Source: Streptomyces sp. ICBB 8177 (GTDB lineage: Bacteria; Actinomycetota; Actinomycetes; Streptomycetales; Streptomycetaceae). From it: 64,000 nucleotides of DNA. Both the position numbers and the translations under genes were made by a program. The notes under the pieces were generated by a model, which was not told the origin of the DNA, did not search any database, and saw only the letters and a list, made by a program, of their open reading frames with translations. The stretch lies in NCBI RefSeq assembly GCF_003144095.1, contig NZ_NSKH01000023.1, positions 1,180,865 to 1,244,864 of the forward strand, written 5' to 3'. Shown piece by piece: positions 18,289 to 26,810 of the stretch (positions are counted from its first letter, which is position 1; each line of letters starts with the position of its first letter).

Positions 18289-18482
18289 GTGCCGTGGCCG
18301 GTCTCCTGGCTGACAGGTCGAACGCCGCCGCGTCGGCCTTCCCGGCCGCCGAGGCGCCCAGTGGCTTGCGGTTCCGCTCCGGTCCGGGGTCCGGCCGATG
18401 CGGAGTGACGCGGTGACTTCCTGATCACAGTGGCGAGGGCCGCTCCGGCATCACACCGGTCTTCCCGAACACCACGGCCCGG
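18289..18482 (-). promoter_or_regulatory. Cobalamin riboswitch upstream of the NiCoT gene
   Basis: Read on the minus strand, a P1 arm GCCGTGG near 18473-18480 pairs with CCACGGC near 18291-18298. Inside are GGGAAGACCGGTG, the B12-box core GCCGGAGCGGCCCTCGCCACTG, and AGCCAGGAGACCGGCC close to the 3' side, all hallmark cobalamin elements. About 44 nt follow before the ATG, including the ribosome binding site, which suggests translational control. The stretch from 18483 to 18725 between this element and the divergent 2Fe-2S gene shows no further gene. Confidence 0.92.
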
Positions 18483-18725
18483 CAAGACTAGGTGCGCGGT
18501 CCAGCGACTGACAACCCGCCCCCAGGTGCAAGCCCTTGGCAATGAATTCCTGGTCGCGCTTCGCGGAGCCGTTCAGAGCGTGGTGAGCGGGCCGGGGGAC
18601 GCATCGGGGGGCCACCCGTTCACGTGACGCGGCGCGAGGACGTCGAGGAAGCCGAAGCCCGCTGCGTTAAGCTGCACGATTCCGTGACCGGCGCATGAGG
18701 GCGGCGCACGGGAGTGGAGGACGAA

Positions 18726-19553
18726 GTGCGCGCAGAGTGTGAGGACTTGGGCCCGGGGCGACACCGGTCGCAGGACCGGACCGGCGCGGGCCCGGAGAGC
18801 GATGACCGTGTGGGCCCGGGCACGGGCCGGGGCTTGGTGACGCCGGAGCAGGCCGCGCGGGTCGCCGTTCTCGGGCCGTTCTTCGCTTTCGGTGTCCATC
18901 CGGCGCGGTCCGCCGCGCCGGATGCGTGGCGCGTCCTGGCCGATCTCTTCGAGTCCGGGTCCGGTGTGTTCGCCGAACGGGTCGCCGCGGTGCGCGCGTT
19001 CCTCGCCGCGGGCGGCCGGCGTGCTCCAAAGGAGGTTGAGGAGAGGGTCGCCGCGTCGGTGACGCACCTCGGACTGGTCTCCCGGCTGCTGTCACCCGTG
19101 CTCGGGTGCGCCGCGGTGCTCGGCCGGGTCCCCGCGCTCGATCCGGAACGGGTGCGCTGGCGGTCCGAGTTGGGCGGCGCCTTTCCGCTGTCACTGCCCG
19201 AGGACGCGCTCGGCTCGGGTGAGGACGTGCCGCTGTCCACGGTCGTCGACGGGGTGCTGCGGCCACTGGAGGCGGCTGCGCTGCCGCTGTCCGTCTCCCC
19301 GCACATCCTGCGCGGCAACGCCGCCTCCGCCCTCGACGGCGCCGCCCGCGCCGCCGCCCACTCCGGCTCGCCGGACGCGGGCCGGGTGCGGGCTGCGGCC
19401 TCCGAGCTGCTGGACGACCCGTACCTGGCGGGCGCCTTCAGCGGCGAGGGCCGGGCGTTCCGGCGCCGCAGTTGCTGCCTGATCTACCGGGCCGCCCCCG
19501 ACGGCGCCGGCGGGCTGTGCGGCGACTGCGCCCTCACGACCCGCCGCCACTGA
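18726..19553 (+). CDS. FhuF-like (2Fe-2S)-binding protein
   Basis: A 275-aa protein whose C-terminus (RRSCCLIYRA...GLCGDC) is the CC-x13-C-x2-C iron-sulphur motif of the FhuF/ferric-siderophore-reductase family. The N-terminal ~240 residues are an alpha-rich Ala/Leu/Arg domain without other signature. The family reduces Fe3+ in siderophore complexes in the cytoplasm, so iron release is the likely role; no siderophore transporter gene is adjacent. GTG at 18726 is preferred over GTG at 18714 because GGAGG lies 5 nt upstream of it. Confidence 0.8.
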   Translation: MRAECEDLGPGRHRSQDRTGAGPESDDRVGPGTGRGLVTPEQAARVAVLGPFFAFGVHPARSAAPDAWRVLADLFESGSGVFAERVAAVRAFLAAGGRRAPKEVEERVAASVTHLGLVSRLLSPVLGCAAVLGRVPALDPERVRWRSELGGAFPLSLPEDALGSGEDVPLSTVVDGVLRPLEAAALPLSVSPHILRGNAASALDGAARAAAHSGSPDAGRVRAAASELLDDPYLAGAFSGEGRAFRRRSCCLIYRAAPDGAGGLCGDCALTTRRH

Positions 19554-19594
19554 TCGTCCTTCGGCAGGCACCCCACGGGGTGACCGGTGCCGGA

Positions 19595-20161
19595 TCACTG
19601 GTGCACGTGGGCGCGCTGGCCGTCGCGGTCGAAGACCATGATCAACTCGGCCGGGCCGTCCAGGGCGGTGATCGCGTGCGGGACCATCGTCGCGAACTCC
19701 GCCGCCTCACCCGCGTCGACGTCGATCTGCCGCTCGCCCAGCCACAGCCGCACGCGCCCCTCCAGCACGAGGAACCAGTCGTGGCCCGGGTGGACCCGTT
19801 GGCTGGGCGGCGCGTCGGACGGCTCGAGGCGCATCTTCACCGCGACCGTGCGGCCGTCCGGACGGCTCAGCGGCCACGTGGTCCGCGTGCCGCTGCTGTG
19901 GGCGACCGGACGGATGACCACGTCGTCGTCGGTGGGCACCTCCAGGAGCAGGTCCAGGCTCATCTGGAGGGCGTTGGCCAGCGGTACGAGCACGTCGAGG
20001 CTGAGCGTGCGCTTGCCCGTCTCGACGCGGCTGATGGTCGACGGGCTGAGATTGGTGCGCCCGGCCAGTTCGTCCAGGGAGTACCCCAGGGTGGTGCGCA
20101 TGCTGCGCAGGCGCGACCGCGCCAGGGCCTCGATGTCGGTCACTCCGTTCATGCAACCCAT
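19595..20161 (-). CDS. XRE-family transcriptional regulator with cupin domain
   Basis: A 188-aa regulator. Residues ~12-75 form an XRE helix-turn-helix (RSMRTTLGYSLDELAGRTNLSPSTISRVETGKRTLSLDVL), and ~115-185 a small cupin (HPGHDWFLVLEGRVRLWLGERQIDVDAGEAAEFATMVPHAI) that likely senses a small ligand. The start at 20161 gives an upstream GGCGGGG; ATG at 20152 is possible. It is divergent from the oxidoreductase-methyltransferase gene 68 nt away and probably controls it and itself through repeats in that gap. A CACCCC/GGGGTG hairpin at about 19569-19582 may end this transcript and the convergent FhuF-like one. Confidence 0.88.
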   Translation of the reverse strand: MGCMNGVTDIEALARSRLRSMRTTLGYSLDELAGRTNLSPSTISRVETGKRTLSLDVLVPLANALQMSLDLLLEVPTDDDVVIRPVAHSSGTRTTWPLSRPDGRTVAVKMRLEPSDAPPSQRVHPGHDWFLVLEGRVRLWLGERQIDVDAGEAAEFATMVPHAITALDGPAELIMVFDRDGQRAHVHQ

Positions 20162-20168
20162 GGTGGCC

Positions 20169-20198
20169 CCGCCTTGCGGATTGTGCAAGCCGCCTTGC
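20169..20198. promoter_or_regulatory. Candidate operator: CCGCCTTGC repeats in the divergent promoter
   Basis: CCGCCTTGC occurs at 20169-20177 and again at 20190-20198, exactly 21 bp (two helical turns) apart. The first copy also forms an inverted repeat with GCAAG at 20185-20189 (CTTGC-N7-GCAAG). The site lies between the XRE-cupin gene and its divergent neighbour, where an autoregulatory operator would be expected. Confidence 0.5.
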
Positions 20199-20229
20199 TG
20201 ATTACGCCAGGAGCGGTACCGTCGGATTC

Positions 20230-21897
20230 ATGAGCGAGCACCCCACCAAGAGCCGGCACTCGGCCCCTGCCGAACATGCCGAACATGCCGAACATGTGGA
20301 GCACACCAGCCACAGCCACTACCCCACCCTGGAACGCCACTGCGACGTCGCCGTGATCGGCGGCTCGGCCGCCGGTCTCGCCGCCGCCCTGCAACTCTCC
20401 CGCCAGCGCCGTGGCGTCGTCGTGGTCGACGACGGCACCCCCCGCAACGCCCCGGCCGCGCACATGCACGGCTACCTGGGGCACGAGGGGGCCGCGCCCG
20501 GCGATCTGACGAAGATCGGGCGCGAGGAGGTACGCACGTACGGCGGGGAGGTGCTCTCCGGCCGAGTCGTGGGGGTGCACCCTCGCGACGACGGCCGGTT
20601 CCGGCTCGACCTCACCGGTGGGCACACCCTGGTCGCCCGCCGCGTCCTCGTCGCGACCGGCCTGTCCGACGAACTCCCCTCGATCGACGGCATCGCCGAG
20701 CAGTGGGGGCGCGGCGTGATCAACTGCCCGTTCTGCCACGGCTTCGAGGTGCGCGACCAGCGCCTGGTCCAGATCGTCACCCACCCCCTGGGCCTCCACC
20801 CGACCCCGCTGTTCCGCCACCTGACCGACCGGCTGACCGTCGTGCTGCACGATTCGGCCGGGCTCGACGGAGGAGTCGTCGAAGCACTCGCCGCCTCCGG
20901 CGTCACCGTCGAGCGCGGTGAGGCCGGCCGGGTCCTCACCGGACCGGACGGCGAGGTTTCCGGTGTCGAACTCGCCGACGGACGCGTGCTCGAGGCCGAC
21001 GCCGTCGTGGTCGGCCCGCGGTTCCGGGCTCGCGCGGAGGCGCTGGCCGGGGCCGGGCTCACCGCCACCCCGCACCCGAGCGGCGCCGGCGACGTCCTCG
21101 CGGTCGACCCGCGCGGCGAGACCGCCGTACCGGGGATCTACGCGGCCGGCAACGTCACCGACCCGAGCCTGCAGGTGCTGCCGTCGGCCGCCCAGGGCAG
21201 CCAGGTCGGCGCCATGATCGCCTTCAGCCTCGCCGAGGAGGACCTGCGCGCCGCCGCCCGGCGGTCGGGCGAGGAGGCCGACTGGGACCACCGCTACGCG
21301 GGCCCCGACCGGGCGTGGAGCGGCAACCCCAACGGCACACTCGTCCGCGAGGTCACCGCCCTGGCCCCGGGCCGGGCGCTCGACGTCGGCACCGGCGAGG
21401 GCGCCGACGCCCTCTGGCTGGCCGAACACGGCTGGAAGGTGACGGCCACCGACATCTCAGGCAACGCGCTCGCCCGGGTGCGCGCCGAGGCCGAACGCCG
21501 CGGGCTCACCGTCGACCTCGTACGCGGCGACGCCAACGATCCCGCGCCCTTCGGTACCGAGACCTTCGACCTGGTCTCCCTGCAGTACGGCTCGTTCAAA
21601 CGCACGCCCGACCAGCGCGGGCTGCGCAGCCTGCTCGCCGCCGTCGCCCCCGGCGGCACGCTCCTGGTCGTGCACCACGACGTCACCCCCCTGCGCGAGC
21701 CGGTGGACGTGGCGGCCCAGACCCGGATGTACGACCCGGAGGCGTTCATCGGGATCGACGAGATCGCCGCCGCGCTCACGGCGGACCCCGGCACCTGGCA
21801 CGTCGAGACCCACGAGACCCGCGAGCGGCCCCCCGGCGCGGCCAGCACCCACCACGTCAGCGACGTCGTCCTGCGCGCGACCCGGCGAGCGCTCTGA
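20230..21897 (+). CDS. Fused FAD/NAD(P)-dependent oxidoreductase and SAM methyltransferase
   Basis: A 555-aa fusion. After a His-rich leader (three AEH units, residues 14-22), residues ~37-340 form a thioredoxin-reductase-like flavoprotein: DVAVIGGSAAGLAAALQL (FAD), the redox pair C166-P-F-C169 in NCPFCHGFE, and GIYAAGNVTDPSLQVLPSAAQGSQ. Residues ~355-555 form a class I methyltransferase with ALDVGTGEGADALWLAEHG (motif I, D385), ATDISGNALARVR and FDLVSLQYGSF. Similar fusions occur in other Streptomyces; the substrate is unknown, though detoxification is a reasonable guess given the dedicated XRE-cupin regulator. Confidence 0.9.
   Translation: MSEHPTKSRHSAPAEHAEHAEHVEHTSHSHYPTLERHCDVAVIGGSAAGLAAALQLSRQRRGVVVVDDGTPRNAPAAHMHGYLGHEGAAPGDLTKIGREEVRTYGGEVLSGRVVGVHPRDDGRFRLDLTGGHTLVARRVLVATGLSDELPSIDGIAEQWGRGVINCPFCHGFEVRDQRLVQIVTHPLGLHPTPLFRHLTDRLTVVLHDSAGLDGGVVEALAASGVTVERGEAGRVLTGPDGEVSGVELADGRVLEADAVVVGPRFRARAEALAGAGLTATPHPSGAGDVLAVDPRGETAVPGIYAAGNVTDPSLQVLPSAAQGSQVGAMIAFSLAEEDLRAAARRSGEEADWDHRYAGPDRAWSGNPNGTLVREVTALAPGRALDVGTGEGADALWLAEHGWKVTATDISGNALARVRAEAERRGLTVDLVRGDANDPAPFGTETFDLVSLQYGSFKRTPDQRGLRSLLAAVAPGGTLLVVHHDVTPLREPVDVAAQTRMYDPEAFIGIDEIAAALTADPGTWHVETHETRERPPGAASTHHVSDVVLRATRRAL
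20269..20295 (+). repeat. Three perfect 9-bp tandem repeats encoding AEH
   Basis: GCCGAACAT is repeated three times without mismatch near the 5' end of the fusion gene, encoding AEH-AEH-AEH. It is followed by VEHTSHSH, so the repeat builds a His-rich leader that could bind metal. Perfect repeats of this length can vary in copy number by slippage. Confidence 0.85.
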
Positions 21898-22061
21898 CCG
21901 CACCACCCGCGGCAGCGGGCTGAGGCCGGCAGGCCGAGGCCCGCCGCCAGGACGACCGGGTCAGCCGCCTCACCCGCGCAGGGAGTCCGTCCGGGACGAG
22001 CCGTTCGACCACGGGGTCCGGCCGGCCGGGGCTCGCGCGGACCGAGGACCGCCCCGCCCGG

Positions 22062-25031
22062 TCATCCTGGGCCGCGCCGGTCCGAGGACGCCTCACGTGC
22101 GGGCCGTGGCCCGTCGAGGGCCGACGCCAGTTCCGTCCTGCGGCGGATGCCCAACTTGCGGTAGACGCTGGTGAGATGGGTCTCCACGGTACGCCTCGCC
22201 AGGTGCAGCAGATCGCAGATCTCGGCGTTCGTGCGGCCCTCGGCGGCGAGATCGGCGATCCGGCGCTCGCTCGCGGTGAGCGCCGCAGACCCGGTACGTG
22301 CCGTCTCCGCCCTGCGCGCGCCGCTCTCCCGCAGCGCGTGTTCCGCCGCGGTACGCATCCGTACCGAGCCCAGCACCTCGGCGCGTTCCGCCGCCTCCCG
22401 CAAGGTGTCGCGGGCCCGCGAGCGCTGGCCCGCCGCGATCAGCTGCCTGCCGCGCGCGATCAACGCGGGAACCAGTTCCATGTCGATCGAGGTGTCCCGC
22501 AGCAGCTCGACGGCCTGCTCGGTCAGCTCCAGACCGCGCCGTCCGCCGGTCGCCATCCCCAGTACCCGCAGCGCCCGGCCCGTCACCCGCGGGGTGCCCC
22601 ACACCGCGGCGAGCCGGGCCTCCTCCTCGGCCAGGACGAGGGCCTCCCGCCGCCTGCCGAGCGCCAGTTGGCACTCCGCCGCGGCGGACCGCCACGGGGT
22701 GACGACCGGGCTGACGACGTCCCGCGCGGACTGCCTGCGCCCGCTCTCCAGGAAGTGGTGGAGCGCGCCCGCCGGATCACCGTAGGCGGCACGCAGCACG
22801 CCCCGCGCGTACAGGAAGCGGTTCAGCTCCCAGGAGTCGGGGGCGTCCGGCAGCCGCACGCCGTCGGCGAGGGCCAGGGCCTGGTCGAGGCGGCCTGTCT
22901 CCACCAACGCCACGACGGCGTGCGCCTGTTCGTTGACCGACCTGGCGCGACGGGCGGCCCCCGTTCCGCTGGGAGGCGGCCCGGGGTCGGCCAGCAGTTC
23001 CGCGTACGCGCCGCGGGCGGCGGCGATGTCGGTACGGGTGTGGAGCAGATTGGTGTGCATCGGGTGCAGCAGCGACCCGCGCTGCCCGGCCAGGCCGCGC
23101 CGCACCAGCCACTCGGCCTCCTCCAGCTCGTCCGCCCACTGCGCCACGGCGGCCGCGGTGCCCAGCAGGAACGGTTCCGTCAGCGCGTCGGCCGGTTCCT
23201 CCAGCAGCGCCCTGATCCCGCGCATCGCGGCGTCCGCCGAAGTCAGCCCCGCGGTCGCCTCGTATCGGATGAGCAGAGCCCGCCCGGCCGCGCCGACCAG
23301 CCCGGGCGAGTGCTCCGCGGTCGAGCGCAGCCAGCGGTACACCTCGCTGCGGACCTGCTGGTCGTGTTCCGACAGGAACGCCGACGCGGTCCGGGTCATC
23401 CGGGTCAGGCCCGGGTGGTCCGGCAGCTGCTCGTCGAGGTCGCGCAGCACGTCGACCGCCGCCCGCGCCTGGCCGCGTTCGGCCAGCGCGGTGCCCAGCG
23501 CCAGTGCCGCGCGCAACCGGTCGCCGGGACCGCCCGGCAGCCGCGCCGCCTCCGACAGCCGGGGGATCCCGGCCGACGACCGGCCGGTGGCGTACTCCAG
23601 CGACCCCAGTTCGGTGAGGACCGACGCCCGCCGCTGCGGGGGCAGCGGCTCGTCCAGCGCCCGCCGCAGGAACGCCATCGCGGCCTCGGGGCGCCCGCCC
23701 CCGATCGCCTGGGCCGCGGCGTCGAGCAACGCGCCGGCGGCCCACTCCTCGCCCACCGCACCGGTCCGCAGCAGGTGGCCGGCCACCGTCTCGGCGGGCT
23801 CGCCCCTGCCGAGCAGCGCCTCGGCCGCGACCCGGTGCGCGGCCTGCCGCCCCTCGCTCGACCAGCCGCTGAGCACCGCGTCCCGCAGCAGCGGATGGGC
23901 ATAGCGCGGCCGCCCCTCGCGGTCACGCCGCAGCAGGCCGAGGCGGGCCATCGCGGTCAGCCAGCCCGCCACCCGCGCCGGGTCGGCCCCCGCCATCGCG
24001 GCGACCAACTCGGCGTACTCCTCGGCGCGTTCGTACGGCGCCGTGGCCGCGACGCCGCCCGGGCCCTGGAGGTCCACCACCGCCAGCGCTCGGGCGACAT
24101 CGGCGGTCGTGCGGCCCGCGCTCTCCAGCCACCACGAGACCGCGGCAGGGAAGGCACCCGATTCCAGCGCGGCGCAACTGTCCGGCAGCGGAGCCGGAAC
24201 CGCCCCGTCCTGTGCGCGCGCGGGCAGGTCGTCCAGCAGGGCACGCAGCAGCAGCGGGTTGCCCGCGCCCGCGCGCACGCAGTCGGCCACCCACTCCTGC
24301 CCGCCCGCGACACCCGGCGCGACACCGGACGCGGCACGCACCAGCCCCGCCGCCGAGGCGGCACCGAGCGGGCCGAGGGTGAGCGTGCGCACGAGCGCCG
24401 GCGACAGCCCGTGGGCCAGCCCCGCCGACGGCGGATCGATGTCGTACTGCCCGCGCTCGGTCACCACCAGCAGTACCGGTAACCGGTCGAGGAGAAGCGC
24501 GGTCTCGGCCAGCCAGCGGTGCGACGGCCGGTCCGCGAGGTGCGCGTCGTCGACGGCCAGCAGCATCGGCCCCCGGGCCGCGCACGAGCGCAGAGCCCTC
24601 CACAGGCGTTCACCGACGACCCGGTCGTACGAGGACGCGCGTCCGGCCGTACAGGAATCAGTGGGATCGAGGGCAGAGTTGAGCAACTTCAGTACGGAGC
24701 CGAAGGGTGTGCTGGCATCCTGCGGTGAGCACCGGGCCCGCAGGACGAGCATGCCGCGCGCCGCCGCGTCCTCGGTGACGGCTTCCAGCACCGCCGTGCG
24801 CCCGGTGCCGGTGGCCCCGCGCAGGAGCACCAGGCGACCGGAGCCCGCCCTGGCGCGAGCGGCCTCGGTGGCGACCAGCGCCAGCGCCTCCTGACGCTCC
24901 CGCAGCCGGCCGTGGTCGGCCGAGGCAGCCGCCCAGGGCAGCCCGGGTGCCCGGGAGGCCCCCGGCGCGTCCGGCGACCACGGCGTCTCGGGGATCCGGG
25001 ACATCCGGGGTGTGCGCAGTATCCGGGACAT
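22062..25031 (-). CDS. Large LuxR-family (LAL) regulator with a TTA codon
   Basis: A 989-aa LAL-type regulator: an N-terminal NTPase region with a Walker-A-like GATGTGRT (residues 72-79, Arg replacing the usual Lys) and Walker B LLAVDDAH; a long helical TPR-like middle; and a C-terminal LuxR helix-turn-helix (LTASERRIADLAAEGRTNAEICDLLHLARRTVETHLTSVYRKLGI). Codon 184 (plus-strand 24480-24482) is TTA in the DRLPVL segment, so translation should depend on the bldA leucyl-tRNA. GGAGG lies 7 nt upstream of ATG 25031. It is divergent from another LuxR gene and next to the contractile injection cluster, whose developmental control it may exert. Confidence 0.9.
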   Translation of the reverse strand: MSRILRTPRMSRIPETPWSPDAPGASRAPGLPWAAASADHGRLRERQEALALVATEAARARAGSGRLVLLRGATGTGRTAVLEAVTEDAAARGMLVLRARCSPQDASTPFGSVLKLLNSALDPTDSCTAGRASSYDRVVGERLWRALRSCAARGPMLLAVDDAHLADRPSHRWLAETALLLDRLPVLLVVTERGQYDIDPPSAGLAHGLSPALVRTLTLGPLGAASAAGLVRAASGVAPGVAGGQEWVADCVRAGAGNPLLLRALLDDLPARAQDGAVPAPLPDSCAALESGAFPAAVSWWLESAGRTTADVARALAVVDLQGPGGVAATAPYERAEEYAELVAAMAGADPARVAGWLTAMARLGLLRRDREGRPRYAHPLLRDAVLSGWSSEGRQAAHRVAAEALLGRGEPAETVAGHLLRTGAVGEEWAAGALLDAAAQAIGGGRPEAAMAFLRRALDEPLPPQRRASVLTELGSLEYATGRSSAGIPRLSEAARLPGGPGDRLRAALALGTALAERGQARAAVDVLRDLDEQLPDHPGLTRMTRTASAFLSEHDQQVRSEVYRWLRSTAEHSPGLVGAAGRALLIRYEATAGLTSADAAMRGIRALLEEPADALTEPFLLGTAAAVAQWADELEEAEWLVRRGLAGQRGSLLHPMHTNLLHTRTDIAAARGAYAELLADPGPPPSGTGAARRARSVNEQAHAVVALVETGRLDQALALADGVRLPDAPDSWELNRFLYARGVLRAAYGDPAGALHHFLESGRRQSARDVVSPVVTPWRSAAAECQLALGRRREALVLAEEEARLAAVWGTPRVTGRALRVLGMATGGRRGLELTEQAVELLRDTSIDMELVPALIARGRQLIAAGQRSRARDTLREAAERAEVLGSVRMRTAAEHALRESGARRAETARTGSAALTASERRIADLAAEGRTNAEICDLLHLARRTVETHLTSVYRKLGIRRRTELASALDGPRPAREASSDRRGPG

Positions 25032-25187
25032 CACAGGCCCTCCCGCCGTGGAGTCTCGTGGCCGATCTCGTGGTACCTGCTGTGACCTTCCACGATGGCC
25101 ACGGCACGCGGGATCCCGCAGGCTGGAGGCCGGACAGCGGCCACCGGCTCCGTGGGGGCGGCGAACAGAACAACAGGGGGAGCGGTC

Positions 25188-25904
25188 TTGCGCGGTTCAC
25201 TCGCGGCCCCGGTCATGACCCGGACCAAGGACACCGGCCCGCACGCGGTCACGAGCGCGGGCGCGGCGGCCGGGGCACCCGACGGACGAATACCGGTGGT
25301 GGTGCACGCCCCCGACCCGCTCTCCCAGGCCGGGGTCCTCAGCCACCTGAGGCAGCATCCGCTGATCGACCTGGTCACCGAGGAGGGCGCCGGGCCGGGG
25401 GCGGTCGCGGTGCTGCTGGCCTGGACGCTGGAGGAGAGCACGCTCGCGCTGCTGCGCAGGCTCGTGCGCAGCGAGGGCGCCCGGGTCGTGCTCGTGGTCA
25501 GCCGTATCCGCGAGGCGGAACTGCTCGAAGTCGTCGAGTGCGGTGCCGTGGCCATCGTCTGGCGCCACGAGGCCACCGCCCACCGGCTGGCGACGGCGGT
25601 GCGCGCGGCGTTCCGCGGCGACGGTGACCTGCCGGCCGACCTGCTCGGCCGCCTCATCCAGCAAGTGGGCGCACTCCAGCGCAGCGTGGCCAACCGGGCC
25701 GGACCTCCCTCGTCGGGACTGACGCCGCGCGAGGCGGACGTGCTGCGGCTGGTGGCCGAGGGCCTGGACACCGGGGAGATCGCCAGCAAACTTTCCTACT
25801 CCGAACGCACCGTCAAGAACGTCATGCACGGCCTCACCACGCGCCTGCATCTTCGTAACCGGGCCCATGCCGTGGCCTATGCCCTCAGGGAAGGTTACAT
25901 CTGA
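25188..25904 (+). CDS. LuxR/NarL-type response-regulator-like protein
   Basis: About 238 aa. A degenerate receiver-like N-terminal domain (IPVVVHAPDPLSQAGVLSHLRQHPLIDLV; VVLVVSRIREAELLEVVECGAVAIV) precedes a LuxR helix-turn-helix (LTPREADVLRLVAEGLDTGEIASKLSYSERTVKNVMHGLTTRLHLRNR). Acidic phosphorylation residues are not obvious: the position after the first strand reads HAPDP. Control may thus be phosphorylation-independent. TTG at 25188 has a strong AGGGGGAG upstream; ATG at 25095 and ATG at 25215 are in frame but lack ribosome binding sites. It immediately precedes, in the same direction, the injection-system genes. A CCCGGC/GCCGGG hairpin at 25961-25978 may end it. Confidence 0.87.
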   Translation: MRGSLAAPVMTRTKDTGPHAVTSAGAAAGAPDGRIPVVVHAPDPLSQAGVLSHLRQHPLIDLVTEEGAGPGAVAVLLAWTLEESTLALLRRLVRSEGARVVLVVSRIREAELLEVVECGAVAIVWRHEATAHRLATAVRAAFRGDGDLPADLLGRLIQQVGALQRSVANRAGPPSSGLTPREADVLRLVAEGLDTGEIASKLSYSERTVKNVMHGLTTRLHLRNRAHAVAYALREGYI

Positions 25905-26135
25905 CCTGCTGGGCAGCACCGAGAGTCCTTTCGGACAGCCTTCCGTGCCCTGTCGTGGGTCCCGGCGAGCATGCCGGGGCGACGACCGGACTGGAAGGAT
26001 CGGAAGGGGAGTGCCATCGGCCGCCGCGCGAGCGGCGATCCGGTGCGCGGGCCGACGTCCCGCGGGGCGAACACGTTGGCAGAACGAGCACATACGCCGC
26101 CAGCGGCGGTTCACGGTACGGCGGGAGCGGCGAGG

Positions 26136-26810
26136 GTGATCCACGAGGTCGACGAGGTCCTCAAGAAGCTGCTCGGCGGCGGTGCCCTGGCCGGCTCCGA
26201 CATAGACGTCTCCTTCGACGCGCCCACGCGCGACTGGGCCGCACGGCGCAACGGCCCGGCCCTCAACGCGTACCTGTACGACATACGGGAGGACGTGGCG
26301 CGACGGCAGCGCGGTTCCGTGCCGGTGCGTGACGACCGCGGAGTGGTGCTGCGCCGCCGGCAGCCACCGCGCTGGTTCAGCCTGTCCTACCTGGTGACGG
26401 CCTGGACCAAGCGGCCACAGGACGAACACCGTTTGCTGTCCGCGGTGTTGGCCACCCTCCTGCCCAAGGAGATCATTCCCGCCGACGAACTCCCCGGGTC
26501 ACTGGGGGAGTTGGGCCTTTCCGTGCCGCTGACGGTCGCGGGATCGCGGACCGAGGCGCAGTCGCTCGCGGAGATCTGGTCGGCGCTCGGCGGAGAACTC
26601 AAGCCGTCCCTCGACCTGGTGGTGACCGCGCCGTTCCCGGCCTTCCCCGAGTACGACGCCGGTCCGCCGGTCACCGAGGGCGCGGGCGTGCGGGTGCGGG
26701 GTATCGACGGCTCGCTGGAGGGCTCGCCCGAGCGGCACCACCGCAGGCCGCTTCCCGTGCCGGACGCCGTGCGCGACGACACGACGGACGACGCGGCGGA
26801 GCAACGGTGA
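26136..26810 (+). CDS. CIS cap/terminator protein, DUF4255 (Pvc16/Afp16-like)
   Basis: A 224-aa protein of the DUF4255/Pvc16_N family: VIHEVDEVLKKLL, the conserved APTRDWAARRNGPALNAYLYDIRED and WFSLSYLVTAWTKRPQDEHRLLSAVLATLL. In Afp and PVC particles the homologue terminates and caps the tube/sheath. The last ~30 residues are a charged His/Arg/Asp tail. The GTG at 26136 starts the family domain and is preceded by GCGAGG; a TTG at 26085 is a less likely start. It overlaps the AAA+ gene by 4 nt (GTGA). Confidence 0.9.
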   Translation: MIHEVDEVLKKLLGGGALAGSDIDVSFDAPTRDWAARRNGPALNAYLYDIREDVARRQRGSVPVRDDRGVVLRRRQPPRWFSLSYLVTAWTKRPQDEHRLLSAVLATLLPKEIIPADELPGSLGELGLSVPLTVAGSRTEAQSLAEIWSALGGELKPSLDLVVTAPFPAFPEYDAGPPVTEGAGVRVRGIDGSLEGSPERHHRRPLPVPDAVRDDTTDDAAEQR

